From: Ilumatobacter sp.
Lineage (GTDB): Bacteria > Actinomycetota > Acidimicrobiia > Acidimicrobiales > Ilumatobacteraceae
Direction: 5' to 3'
Assembly (NCBI RefSeq): GCF_030065885.1
Contig: NZ_JASJCS010000025.1
Span: 1-40,900 of the forward strand
Length of the DNA stretch: 40,900 bases
Position 1 is the first letter of the stretch. Each line of letters starts with the position of its first letter. The notes beneath the pieces were generated by a model. It was given only the letters and a program-made list of their open reading frames with translations. It was not told the DNA's origin and did not search any database. Below are positions 9,277-17,203 of the stretch, piece after piece. A program made the position numbers and the translations under genes.

Positions 9277-9306
9277 AGGCTACCGCTGCGGTCCGCGTGC
9301 TGTCGA
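9277..9306 (-). promoter_or_regulatory. Candidate promoter for the flippase transcript
   Basis: On the minus strand, TCGACA (9306-9301, one mismatch to TTGACA) and TAGCCT (9282-9277) are separated by 18 bases. This is the best -35/-10 pair seen in the window. It would start transcription at or just before ATG 9269. Confidence 0.4.
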
Positions 9307-9344
9307 TCGTCTTCGTGGGATGCGGACGCCGTCGGGTGCTGGGG

Positions 9345-10325
9345 TCAGCGGGGCTCGAGCAGCCCGGCCACGTCGACGGTGTAGTCGCGCCGGCACCGGC
9401 GATAGGCGCGCTCGAAGGCGACGAGGCGGGGGAGGCCGGCGATCGCTCGGTGCGGCCGCAAGCTGGTGAACGGGGTGACGAGCACCTGGCGCCACATGTC
9501 GCGGCGCCAGATCCGCCCGTTCCAGACCGGTGCGTCCGGGGGCGAGACGAGGCTCATCTTGGCGGCGACCGCGCCGTGACCGATCCCGTAGCCCGAGCGG
9601 TGCCGGTACACCGCCCGGAGGCCGAACCGCCGGCCGGAGGTGTGGTGCACCACCGCCTGCGGGAGGAAACGGATCGCCACACCGTCGCGGGCTGCCCGGA
9701 GGACCCAGTCGAGGTCGTCGCCGCCCACGAGCGCCGTGCCGGGCCCGAGCTCCTCGTCGAAGGGGCCGACCCGTTCGTACGCCGCTCGTCGGACGATGAA
9801 GTTGGCGCCCGCGAATTCGGACCCCGGCGGCAGCTGCGGGTCGCCGGCGGCCGCCCGGAACGTGGCGTCGACCGGTTCGACCGCAGGGCACACCGAGAGG
9901 CGCCATCGCGGCGCAGGCGGCGCGACCAGCGATCCGGCGACGAGGCCGACGCCGGGGTCGGCGGCGATCGCCGACGAGACGTGCGCCAGCCAGTCGGGCG
10001 CCGCCTCGCAGTCGTCGTCGAGGAAGGCGACGGTGTCGCACTCGGCCTGCCGGATGCCCAGGTTGCGGGCTCGGTTGAGTCCGGGTTCGGGCACCCACAC
10101 GCCGCGGATCCGGTCGTCGCGCCGCGCGAACCCGTCGACGACGCGCCGCAGTTCGGCGTCGTCGCCCTGCATGATCACCAGCAGGTTCCACCGGTCGTGC
10201 GTCTGAGCGCGAACCGACTCGATCGCGTCGGCGATCGTCGCCGCTCGCACGGTCGGGATGCAGACCGTGATCGGGATGTCCGAGTGGGCTGTGGCGCGCG
10301 AGCCGTCGCCCCCCGACCCGTTCAT
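9345..10325 (-). CDS. Family 2 glycosyltransferase
   Basis: This is a GT-A fold transferase of 326 residues. The N-terminal nucleotide-sugar site reads ITVCIPTVRAATIADAIESV (residues 19-38). The metal-binding DXD-type motif is FLDDDCEA (DDD at 103-105), and GGDDLDW (201-207) matches the later acidic acceptor or catalytic motif of the family. There are no obvious membrane spans, so it should act at the inner face of the membrane. ATG 10325 is chosen because it overlaps the stop of the upstream glycosyltransferase as ATGA, which implies translational coupling; an upstream in-frame start at 10430 would bury about 100 bases in that gene. The substrate is unknown. Confidence 0.85.
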   Translation of the reverse strand: MNGSGGDGSRATAHSDIPITVCIPTVRAATIADAIESVRAQTHDRWNLLVIMQGDDAELRRVVDGFARRDDRIRGVWVPEPGLNRARNLGIRQAECDTVAFLDDDCEAAPDWLAHVSSAIAADPGVGLVAGSLVAPPAPRWRLSVCPAVEPVDATFRAAAGDPQLPPGSEFAGANFIVRRAAYERVGPFDEELGPGTALVGGDDLDWVLRAARDGVAIRFLPQAVVHHTSGRRFGLRAVYRHRSGYGIGHGAVAAKMSLVSPPDAPVWNGRIWRRDMWRQVLVTPFTSLRPHRAIAGLPRLVAFERAYRRCRRDYTVDVAGLLEPR

Positions 10326-11227
10326 CGTCGCGCTCTCGGACGGCGCCACCAGTAGCGCCCGAGGATCCCGAGATCCTTCAGGAGGAGTCGCCGGTACCGG
10401 ATCGTCCAGCGCCCGATCGCTGCGAGACAACCGGCGGTCTCAGGGAGCCCGGGCCTCGCTCGCCAGACCGCTCGCAGGAGATCGCCCAGCATCTGCCACA
10501 TCGGCAAGGGCGGCCGTCCGGACGTCGATTCGGTGAACCAGTTGCCGTACGCGTGATGGTCGACCCAGACGTTGAACTGCTGGATCGACTGCCCGGGATG
10601 CAATCTCGACCGGAAGAGGTGATCGTCGAAGATCTCGAACCGTCCGAGCAGGCAGAGCTCAGCGAGCAGCAGGTGGTCACCGAACGCGTACGGGCCGATC
10701 AGACCGGTCTCGGCGAGCGCGCTGCGGCGGATCACGCCGAAGACCGGCAGGCAGTCGTGCCAGACCATGAGCACGTCCCAGAGCCGCTCGCTCACTCGTT
10801 CGGAGTTCGTGCGCATCGGGTACTCGCGGGACCCCGCCGGCTCGGTGTCCTCGTCGACGTACGACGTGTTGGAGAACGCGAGCACGACGCCGGCGTCGCG
10901 ATCGAACGCCTCGACGCAGCGTTCGAGGAAGTCGGGCTCCCACGCGTCGTCGTGTGCCAACCAGACGAAGAGGTCGCCCGTCGCCTCGCCGAACACGGTG
11001 TTGAAGTTCCAGGTCGCGCCCTTGGTCTCCGCATGTCGCAGGTGCCGGACCCGTTGATCGCGTTCGGCGAACGACGCCGCGATCGATCCGGTCGCATCGG
11101 TGGACGCGTTGTCGGAGATCAGCAGCTCGAAGTCCTCGAAGGTCTGCGCCATGACCGAGTCGAGGGCCTCGGTGATGAAACGCTCGCCGTTGTAGACCGG
11201 CAGTCCGATGCTCACCCGTGGCGCCAT
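10322..11227 (-). CDS. Family 2 glycosyltransferase
   Basis: The protein has 301 residues. It begins directly with the GT2 signature PRVSIGLPVYNGERFITEAL (3-22), followed by SDNASTD (38-44) and the metal site AHDD (91-94). The motif KGATWNFN (69-76) is shared with the GT2 encoded at 12621-13556, and the two look like close paralogues along their whole N-terminal half. It is first in a coupled pair with the GT2 ending at 9345 (ATGA overlap at 10322-10325). No strong promoter was seen before ATG 11227. It likely adds a sugar to a polyprenyl-linked glycan; donor and acceptor cannot be told. Confidence 0.88.
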   Translation of the reverse strand: MAPRVSIGLPVYNGERFITEALDSVMAQTFEDFELLISDNASTDATGSIAASFAERDQRVRHLRHAETKGATWNFNTVFGEATGDLFVWLAHDDAWEPDFLERCVEAFDRDAGVVLAFSNTSYVDEDTEPAGSREYPMRTNSERVSERLWDVLMVWHDCLPVFGVIRRSALAETGLIGPYAFGDHLLLAELCLLGRFEIFDDHLFRSRLHPGQSIQQFNVWVDHHAYGNWFTESTSGRPPLPMWQMLGDLLRAVWRARPGLPETAGCLAAIGRWTIRYRRLLLKDLGILGRYWWRRPRARR

Positions 11228-11429
11228 GGTGTCTGTCAGCTCCCTGTTCGAAAGGTCTCGACGTTCGCCGCCGGTGGACCCGTCCTCGTCGACCTCCGCC
11301 GTCTCCGCCCGTCGGCCGGTGAGGCAGGAGATGGATTATGGCGCAAGCCCGGCTCGAACGGGCAGCCGCCGTCGAACACCGATCGGCTCGGTCGCACCGA
11401 CCGTGGGGACGTGAGCCCCGGCGGGGAGG

Positions 11430-11435
11430 TACGTT
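11430..11435 (+). promoter_or_regulatory. Candidate -10 element for leaderless GT4 transcript
   Basis: TACGTT matches TANNNT and ends seven bases before ATG 11443. That places the start codon at or near the transcription start. No -35 match was seen. Confidence 0.4.
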
Positions 11436-11442
11436 TGAGGTG

Positions 11443-12555
11443 ATGGCTGGGAACGACGGGCGGGGAGTCGATGTGTCGCGGCCCGCGGTCCCGGTGACGA
11501 TCGTCCACGAGGAGCACCTCGGTCATCGCACCTACGCGGCGAACCTGCGCACCGCATCGCTCGAACGCCCCGACATCGATGCCGAGTGGGTGCCGGTCCG
11601 GTACGGGTCGATCCCGTCGCCGGTCGACCGGCTGCCGCTCCCCGCCAGCGTCCGCGCCGCGCTCGCCGGCCGTCGCGAGGTGCGACGCGGCCTGCGCGAT
11701 CGGCCTGCCGACGTGCACATGTTCAACACCCAGGTCCCGGCAGCGCTGGGCGGCGGCCTGGCGAGGTCCAAGCCCTACGTCGTGATCACCGACGTGACGC
11801 CGCTGCAGTACGACCGGATGGCCGACGGATACGGCCACCGACCCGATCGGCCCGGGCCGGTGCGGTGGTGGAAGCACCGCGTCAACCGCCGCGTCTTCAC
11901 CGAGGCCACCTGGTGCGTCGGCTGGAGCAGTTGGGCGGCCGGGTCGTTCGTCGACGACTACGGCGTCGACCCGGCTCGGGTGGCCGTGATCCCCCCGGGC
12001 GTCGACACCGATGCGTGGCGACCACCGGCCCAGCGCCGGCACACCGGGGTGCGCATCCTGTTCGTCGGCGGCGAGTTCCCGCGGAAGGGTGGCGACCTCC
12101 TCGTCGAGAGCCTCGCGTCGTTGCCCGACGACGTCGAGCTGCATCTCGTGACGAAGACACCGGTCGCGGCCAACGACCGCGTGCGCGTGTACGACGATCT
12201 CGGTCCCAACGATCCGCGACTCATCGAGCTCTTCCGGACGAGCGACGTCTTCGCGATCCCGAGCCGGGCCGAGACGTTCGGCATCGCGGCCGCCGAGGCC
12301 AGCGCGATGGCGTTGCCGGTGGTCGCCTCGGACGTCGGCGGCTTCGCCGACATCGTCGCCGACGGCGAGACCGGCTTCATCGTGCCGCACGGCGACGGTG
12401 CGGCGCTCACGACGGCGCTACGACGGCTGGTGGACGATCCGGCCCTGCGGCGCTCGATGGGTGAGGCCGCGCGCCGCCGTGCGGTCGAGCGGTTCGACTC
12501 CCGCACCAATGCGGCCCGCTTGTTCGACCTGGCCCACTCGTGCGCACCCGCGTGA
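11443..12555 (+). CDS. Family 4 glycosyltransferase
   Basis: This is a GT-B fold transferase of 370 residues. The N-terminal domain holds EEHLGHRTYAANLR (23-36) and the FNTQVPA and TPLQYD motifs (94-100, 119-124). The C-terminal domain has ILFVGGEFPRKGGDLL (205-220) and the nucleotide-sugar EX7E motif in SRAETFGIAAAEA (E277 and E285). The same unusual N-terminal motifs recur in the GT4 at 25842-27086, so the two are paralogues. ATG 11443 is chosen because an in-frame start at 11338 lacks support, whereas 11443 has both GAGG just upstream and a TACGTT -10 at leaderless spacing. It stands alone between two minus-strand GT2 transcripts. The retaining mechanism is inferred from the family; the donor is unknown. 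Confidence 0.88.
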   Translation: MAGNDGRGVDVSRPAVPVTIVHEEHLGHRTYAANLRTASLERPDIDAEWVPVRYGSIPSPVDRLPLPASVRAALAGRREVRRGLRDRPADVHMFNTQVPAALGGGLARSKPYVVITDVTPLQYDRMADGYGHRPDRPGPVRWWKHRVNRRVFTEATWCVGWSSWAAGSFVDDYGVDPARVAVIPPGVDTDAWRPPAQRRHTGVRILFVGGEFPRKGGDLLVESLASLPDDVELHLVTKTPVAANDRVRVYDDLGPNDPRLIELFRTSDVFAIPSRAETFGIAAAEASAMALPVVASDVGGFADIVADGETGFIVPHGDGAALTTALRRLVDDPALRRSMGEAARRRAVERFDSRTNAARLFDLAHSCAPA

Positions 12556-12571
12556 CCGGGCGTCGTCGCCA

Positions 12572-12616
12572 CCGGCTCGGCCGCTGACCGGGCGGCGCGG
12601 CGCCGGAACGAGCCGG
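12572..12616. terminator. Long inverted repeat between convergent glycosyltransferase genes
   Basis: CCGGCTCG (12572-12579) is the exact complement of CGAGCCGG (12609-12616), with GC-rich sequence able to form further stems between them. It fills the 65-bp gap between convergent stops, a fitting place for a bidirectional terminator. No T-run is present. Confidence 0.4.
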
Positions 12617-12620
12617 CTGC

Positions 12621-13556
12621 TCAGCCCGTGCGCGTCGGGATCCGACGCTTGATCGCGTGCGCGGCCTCGGCCTGGAGCAGGGGCCGGTACCACCGCACCC
12701 ACCCGACCACCGGCCGCACGCAGCGCACCCGATCGGTCAGGGAGAGCCCTGGTGTGATCACCAGGGTCCGCCCGTACTCCCAGAGCATCCGCCAGTGGGG
12801 GACCAGGCGGTCGCTGGTTCGGTTCGGGTTGTACCACTCGCCCCAGGCGCGATAGTCGACGACGCCGTCGTCGTAGCACCCGTGGAGGTACATCGACTGC
12901 TCCTCGTGCACCCGCATGTTCTGCAGCCGCTCGGGCAGCTCGACGAACGGTCCCAGCATGCTCAGGCGGGCGAGCACGACGCCGTCGGCGTGGCCGTAGT
13001 CCCCGAGCGGGGGGATCGACCGCAGCGCCTCGATGCGGATCAGGCCGAAGATCTCGTAGCAGCGTTGCGCGTGGAGCATGAAGCCACGGAAGCGGTCCTG
13101 GGGATCGGGCGAGCCGGCCGGCACCTCGGCCCGGTCGAACTCCTCGGTCACCGCGCCGTCGCCGTCGATCACCCGCACCCGCGACGAGCAGAGCACCACG
13201 TCGGGCCGTTCGTCGAGCACGTCGACGCAGCGGCGGAGGTAGTCCGGTTCGATCGTGTCGTCGTGGGCGGCCCACCGGAAGTACTCGCCGCGAGCCAACT
13301 CGACGACACGGTTGAAGTTCCAGGTGGCGCCCTGGTTGACATCGCTGCGGTAGTACTTGACCCGAGGGTCGCGGGCGGCGAACTCGCGAGCGATCTCCTC
13401 GGTCCCGTCGGTCGACCCGTTGTCGGAGACGACGACCTCGAAGTCGTCGTAGGTCTGGTTCAGGAAGGAGTCGAGCGCGGACGCGAGGTAGTTGTCGCCG
13501 TTGTACACGGGCACGCCGATGCTGACCCGCGGCGGCTTCTCGTCGGTCGCTGTCAT
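12621..13556 (-). CDS. Family 2 glycosyltransferase
   Basis: The protein has 311 residues. [20 protein letters not shown] (10-29) and SDNGSTDGT (44-52) form the nucleotide-sugar site and AAHDD (96-100) the metal site. QGATWNFNR (75-83) and the Cys-containing stretch after it resemble the GT2 at 10322-11227, which suggests an old duplication within the locus. ATG 13556 places the start just before the catalytic domain; a longer frame to 13733 adds only low-complexity sequence rich in Arg and Gly. The gene is monocistronic and convergent with the GT4 before it. Donor and acceptor are unknown. Confidence 0.88.
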   Translation of the reverse strand: MTATDEKPPRVSIGVPVYNGDNYLASALDSFLNQTYDDFEVVVSDNGSTDGTEEIAREFAARDPRVKYYRSDVNQGATWNFNRVVELARGEYFRWAAHDDTIEPDYLRRCVDVLDERPDVVLCSSRVRVIDGDGAVTEEFDRAEVPAGSPDPQDRFRGFMLHAQRCYEIFGLIRIEALRSIPPLGDYGHADGVVLARLSMLGPFVELPERLQNMRVHEEQSMYLHGCYDDGVVDYRAWGEWYNPNRTSDRLVPHWRMLWEYGRTLVITPGLSLTDRVRCVRPVVGWVRWYRPLLQAEAAHAIKRRIPTRTG

Positions 13557-13986
13557 GCTGATCGTGCCGTGTCGTGGTCGCCCTCGGGTGGTTGGCCGTT
13601 CCGCGCCCACGTCACCGTTCGACACCGATCGATCAAGCCGCCCACTTCTCGTTCCTGGTCTCACACCGGCGCCGTGTCGGTCGGCGCCGCTCGTTGCCGG
13701 AGCCGGCACTGCGGCCCCCGGCCGGCCGGACACTAACGGTCCGACCCACGGTCCGCAAGCGGTGCGGACGCCCCAGGCTGCGAACTGCGGACGTCCCGAG
13801 CCGCGATCCGAAGAGACTGCGATCGTCGCAGACCGGCCGGCAGCAGGACACCGCCGGACGCTCTCCGCCGGACAGGAAGCGACCGGGAACAGCCGTCACT
13901 CGCCACCCGGGCAAGCCGCCCCGCACGGCCCGATCGAACCGGCCGGCCACGGGCTCTCGTCGCCGACTCGGGGTTATGCTCCGCCC
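13557..13986. other. Divergent intergenic region with a dyad
   Basis: This 430-bp region lies between a minus-strand GT2 and a plus-strand acyltransferase. No convincing gene was found: frames in it are short and composed of Arg, Pro and Gly. A dyad CTGCGA-TCG-TCGCAG lies at 13817-13831 and a -10-like TATGCT at 13975-13980. The rest shows nothing recognisable. Confidence 0.5.
13975..13980 (+). promoter_or_regulatory. Candidate -10 element for leaderless acyltransferase transcript
   Basis: TATGCT ends six bases before GTG 13987. This supports that GTG as a leaderless start. No -35 match was seen. Confidence 0.4.
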
Positions 13987-14532
13987 GTGGAAGTGGCGGG
14001 CCTGCGGGCCAAGGTCGGCCAGGTCATGGGGGTGCTCGGCGCCAAGTGGTACCTCCGGCATGCGACGTCGCTCGGGAAGCGGTGCCGGGTGTGGGGGCGG
14101 CCGATGGTCCAGAACAACGGCACGCTCGTGGTCGGCGAACGCCTCCAGCTGAACTCGTCGGTCTGGAGGTCCGAGGTGATCGTGGCGACCGGTGGTCGGC
14201 TCGAGATCGGCGACCGGGTCTTCATCAACAACGGTTGCTCGATCGGTGCGACCGAGTCGATCCGCATCGGGTCGCACTGCAACCTCGGCACCCAGGTGCA
14301 GCTGATGGACAACGATTGGCACCGGCTCGAACCCGAGCGGCGTCACGAACGCCCGCCGTCCCGGCCGGTCTCCATCGGCGACAACGTCTGGCTCGGCGCC
14401 CGCGTGCTGGTCCTCCCGGGCGTCACGATCGGCGAGGGGAGTGTGGTCGGCGCAGGGAGCGTGGTCGTGCACGACATCCCGGCGCGGTCGCTGGCGGTCG
14501 GTTCGCCGGCACGGGTGGTCCGATCGGTATGA
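13987..14532 (+). CDS. Hexapeptide-repeat acyltransferase (maltose/serine O-acetyltransferase-like)
   Basis: The protein has 181 residues and a left-handed beta-helix pattern. Successive hexapeptide turns are visible in [17 protein letters not shown] and in the block from [20 protein letters not shown] to GAGSVVVHD, ending with the conserved [10 protein letters not shown]. Such enzymes transfer an acetyl group from acetyl-CoA to a sugar hydroxyl. In this locus it probably O-acetylates a glycan intermediate. GTG 13987 is chosen from the TATGCT -10 six bases upstream; ATG 14026 is an alternative, and the open frame further upstream is non-conserved, Pro/Arg-rich sequence. A perfect 16-bp palindrome follows the stop codon at once. 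Confidence 0.82.
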   Translation: MEVAGLRAKVGQVMGVLGAKWYLRHATSLGKRCRVWGRPMVQNNGTLVVGERLQLNSSVWRSEVIVATGGRLEIGDRVFINNGCSIGATESIRIGSHCNLGTQVQLMDNDWHRLEPERRHERPPSRPVSIGDNVWLGARVLVLPGVTIGEGSVVGAGSVVVHDIPARSLAVGSPARVVRSV

Positions 14533-14548
14533 GGCACGGCGCCGTGCC
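14533..14548. promoter_or_regulatory. Perfect 16-bp palindrome
   Basis: GGCACGGCGCCGTGCC is a perfect palindrome that starts at the base after the acyltransferase stop codon and lies 36 bases before the Nudix start. It could be an operator for the Nudix gene or part of a terminator. As RNA it has no loop, so DNA binding by a dimeric protein is the more natural reading. Confidence 0.4.
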
Positions 14549-14584
14549 GGCGGCATCACGCGACACGCTCGGAGCAACGGCGGC

Positions 14585-15199
14585 ATGACCACGCAGCCAG
14601 GCGGCCGGCAGGAGGGCGAGTGGATCACGCATTCGACGCTGCGCGAGGTGTACTCGAGCTGGTGGATGACGTTGCGCATCGACGACGTCGAGAAGCCCGA
14701 CGGCTCGCACACCGAGCACGAGGTCGTCCGCGGCCCCGACGCGGCGGGGATGGTCGTCCTCGACCCGCAGCGCGGCGTGCTCATGATCTGGCGGCACCGG
14801 TTCATGCCCGACACCTGGGGGTGGGAGATCCCGGGAGGGGCCATCGACGCGGGGGAGGCGCCCGAGGAGGCGGCGCGCCGCGAGTGCTACGAGGAGACCG
14901 GCTGGCTGGTTCGGGGGCCCGTGCGGCACCTGAGCACCCATCACCCCTCGGTGGGCCTGGTGCACCAGACGTTCCACATCTACCTCGCCGGCTCGGCCGA
15001 CCACGTGGGCGCTCCACCCGACGCCAACGAGGCCGTCCGCGTGGAGTGGCGCTCGATCGAGCAGGCTGCCGCCGACGTGAGGTCGGGGGCGATCAGCGAT
15101 GCGTTCAGCCAGTTGGGTGTCGCGCTCGCACTGTCGGTCGCCGGCCACGGGGCGCTGTTCGAGGCGCCGGCGGGGTCCGACCCGCCGGTCGACCGGTGA
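14585..15199 (+). CDS. Nudix hydrolase
   Basis: The protein has 204 residues. The Nudix box is complete: glycines at 84-85, E91, then the R99-E100-x-x-E103-E104-x-G106 core of the GX5EX7REUXEEXGU pattern. The preceding WGWEIPGG resembles ADP-ribose or nucleotide-sugar pyrophosphatases of the NUDT5/ADPRase type. Such an enzyme would hydrolyse a nucleoside diphosphate linked to a sugar or similar group. It lies 52 bases after the acyltransferase and 187 bases before the CDP-glucose cassette, so it may belong to nucleotide-sugar control, but this is inference. ATG 14585 is followed by hydrophilic sequence; an upstream frame to 14441 overlaps the acyltransferase and is rejected. Confidence 0.88.
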   Translation: MTTQPGGRQEGEWITHSTLREVYSSWWMTLRIDDVEKPDGSHTEHEVVRGPDAAGMVVLDPQRGVLMIWRHRFMPDTWGWEIPGGAIDAGEAPEEAARRECYEETGWLVRGPVRHLSTHHPSVGLVHQTFHIYLAGSADHVGAPPDANEAVRVEWRSIEQAAADVRSGAISDAFSQLGVALALSVAGHGALFEAPAGSDPPVDR

Positions 15200-15347
15200 T
15201 GGCTCCGCAGGTGTGTCGCGGCCGGTTCTCACGCCTCGCGGTCCGTCCGTCACTGTCGATCGGCGCGGTTGAGCGAACGCTGAGTCTGGGGCCGAAGAAC
15301 GTGTCCATGACGGCGGTTTTCCTGATGAACGGGTACGAGGGTGCGAC

Positions 15348-15378
15348 TACCATCGTGCCCAACGGCGGAATGGAAGGA
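15348..15378 (+). promoter_or_regulatory. Candidate promoter and ribosome site of the rfbF cassette
   Basis: TACCAT (15348-15353) is a TANNNT -10. GGAAGGA (15372-15378) is a strong Shine-Dalgarno site eight bases before the GTG at 15387. Together they suggest a short leader of about 27 bases. Upstream, 15200-15347 shows no other clear signal. Confidence 0.45.
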
Positions 15379-15386
15379 TCCTGGCG

Positions 15387-16163
15387 GTGAAGGTTGGCAT
15401 TTTGGCGGGCGGGCTCGGGAGCCGGTTGTCCGAAGAGACGACGGTGAAGCCCAAACCGATGGTGGAGATCGGCGAGCACCCGATCCTCTGGCACATCATG
15501 AAGTACTACGCCCACTTCGGGCACCACGAGTTCGCGATCGCGCTCGGGTACAAGGGCGAGTACATCAAGCGTTGGTTCGCCGATCGGGCGAGCCTCGCCG
15601 GTCACCTCAGCATCGACACGGCCAGCGGCGAGATCACGCAGTCGGGCAACGGCGGTGACGAGCAGTGGAAGGTCGACCTCATCGAGACCGGCCGCAACAC
15701 CAACACCGGTGGGCGGATCAAGCGGCTCGTTCCCTATCTCGGCACCGACGGCACGTTCATGGTCACGTGGGGCGACGGACTGTCGACCGTCGACCTCGAC
15801 GCACTGCTCGATTTCCACAAGAGCCACGGCAAGATCTGCACGCTGACGGCCGTCCACCCACCGGCCCGGTACGGCCACATCGAGATCGTCGGTGACCAGA
15901 TCACCGAGTTCACCGAGAAGCCGCAGGCCGCCGAGGGGTGGATCAACGGTGCGTTCTTCGTCATGGAGCCCGAGATCGCCGACTACATCGACGGCGACGA
16001 CACGCTGTTCGAGCGTGAACCCCTCGAGCGGCTGGCGTCGCTCGGCGAACTGATGGCGTACCAGCACACGGATTTCTGGGCGTGCATGGACACCATGCGC
16101 GACAAGGTCATGCTCGAGAAGCTGTGGGAAACCCCCCGCCCACCATGGAAGGTCTGGTCATGA
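15387..16163 (+). CDS. rfbF: Glucose-1-phosphate cytidylyltransferase
   Basis: The 258-residue protein matches the family's usual length. It opens with the nucleotidyltransferase signature [17 protein letters not shown], then KPKPMVEIG (Lys21 and Lys23) and [15 protein letters not shown]. It makes CDP-glucose from CTP and glucose 1-phosphate in the cytoplasm. The GTG start is fixed by the signature starting at residue 2 and by the Shine-Dalgarno site. It is first of five genes joined by 4-base, 4-base and 1-base overlaps and one 11-base gap, which marks a single coupled operon. CDP-glucose normally goes to a 4,6-dehydratase (rfbG), but none is encoded beside it. Confidence 0.95.
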   Translation: MKVGILAGGLGSRLSEETTVKPKPMVEIGEHPILWHIMKYYAHFGHHEFAIALGYKGEYIKRWFADRASLAGHLSIDTASGEITQSGNGGDEQWKVDLIETGRNTNTGGRIKRLVPYLGTDGTFMVTWGDGLSTVDLDALLDFHKSHGKICTLTAVHPPARYGHIEIVGDQITEFTEKPQAAEGWINGAFFVMEPEIADYIDGDDTLFEREPLERLASLGELMAYQHTDFWACMDTMRDKVMLEKLWETPRPPWKVWS

Positions 16164-17203
16164 AGGTTCTCGTCACCGGTCACGACGGCTACATCGGCAC
16201 GATCCTCGTCCCGATGCTCCAGGCCCGCGGCCACGTCGTCGTCGGCATGGACAGCATGCTGTTCGAACCCTGCGTGTTCGGCACCAAGGTCGCACGACCC
16301 GATGTCGAGTACCGGCTCGACGTGCGCGACGCGGGCCCCGAGCATCTCGCCGACGTCGAGGCGGTGATCCACCTGGCGGGGATGAGCAACGATCCCGCCG
16401 GCGACCTGAACCCCGAGGCCACGTACGAGATCAACCACCGGGCGTCGACGCGGCTCGCCGAGATCGCCAAGGACGCCGGCGTGCAGCGGTTCCTGTTCTC
16501 CTCGTCGTGCTCGACCTACGGTGCCCACGGCGACGACTTCCTCGACGAGTCGGCCGAGTTCCTGCCGGTGACGCCGTACGGCGAGTCGAAGGTCTTCGTC
16601 GAGCGCGACCTGCACGAGCTCGCCGACGACGGGTTCACGCCGACGTACCTCCGCAACGCGACCGCCTACGGCGTCTCCGAGCGGCTGCGCGGCGACCTGG
16701 TCGTCAACAACCTGACCGGGTTCGCGGTCACCACCAACCAGGTGTTCCTGAAGAGCGACGGCTCGTCGTGGCGGCCGCTCGTGCACATCGAGGACATCTC
16801 GCGTGCCTTCTGCGTGCTGATGGAGGCCCCGCGCGACCAGGTGCACGACGAGGCGTTCAACGTCGGCGACACCGCCGAGAACTACAAGATCAGCGAGGTC
16901 GCCGAGATCGTCGGCGACGTCACCGGCGCCGAGGTCACGATGTCCGACGAGGCGTTCAACGACCTGCGCAACTACCGCGTGAACTGCGACAAGTTGGTCG
17001 GGCGGTTCCCCGAGGCGAAGCCGCAGTGGACGGTCCGACGCGGCGCCGAGTCGCTCAAGGCCGCGATGGAGGCCAACGGCCTCACGATCGACGACCTCGA
17101 GGGCGCCCAGTTCATGCGTCTGCGCAAGCTGCAGGAGAACATGAGCAACGGCACCCTCGGCAACGACCTGCGTTGGCTCGGCAACGACGCGGTGGTCTCA
17201 TGA
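16160..17203 (+). CDS. SDR-family NAD-dependent sugar epimerase/dehydratase-like protein
   Basis: This 347-residue extended SDR has the glycine motif GHDGYIG (7-13) and catalytic YGESK (Tyr140, Lys144). Where 4,6-dehydratases carry an Asp-Glu pair in STDEVYG, this protein has SSSCSTYG (114-121). It is therefore unlikely to be CDP-glucose 4,6-dehydratase and is more probably an epimerase, reductase or oxidase acting on a CDP-linked or lipid-linked sugar. ATG 16160 overlaps the rfbF stop as ATGA; a longer frame from 16082 lies inside rfbF. The position between rfbF and three methyltransferase-like genes suggests that it makes or consumes a keto-sugar. The exact reaction cannot be named. Confidence 0.85.
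   Translation: MKVLVTGHDGYIGTILVPMLQARGHVVVGMDSMLFEPCVFGTKVARPDVEYRLDVRDAGPEHLADVEAVIHLAGMSNDPAGDLNPEATYEINHRASTRLAEIAKDAGVQRFLFSSSCSTYGAHGDDFLDESAEFLPVTPYGESKVFVERDLHELADDGFTPTYLRNATAYGVSERLRGDLVVNNLTGFAVTTNQVFLKSDGSSWRPLVHIEDISRAFCVLMEAPRDQVHDEAFNVGDTAENYKISEVAEIVGDVTGAEVTMSDEAFNDLRNYRVNCDKLVGRFPEAKPQWTVRRGAESLKAAMEANGLTIDDLEGAQFMRLRKLQENMSNGTLGNDLRWLGNDAVVS

Noticed and set aside
16160..17203. CDP-glucose 4,6-dehydratase (rfbG)
   Set aside because: The expected N-terminal signature and the Asp-Glu pair in the STDEVYG position are missing.
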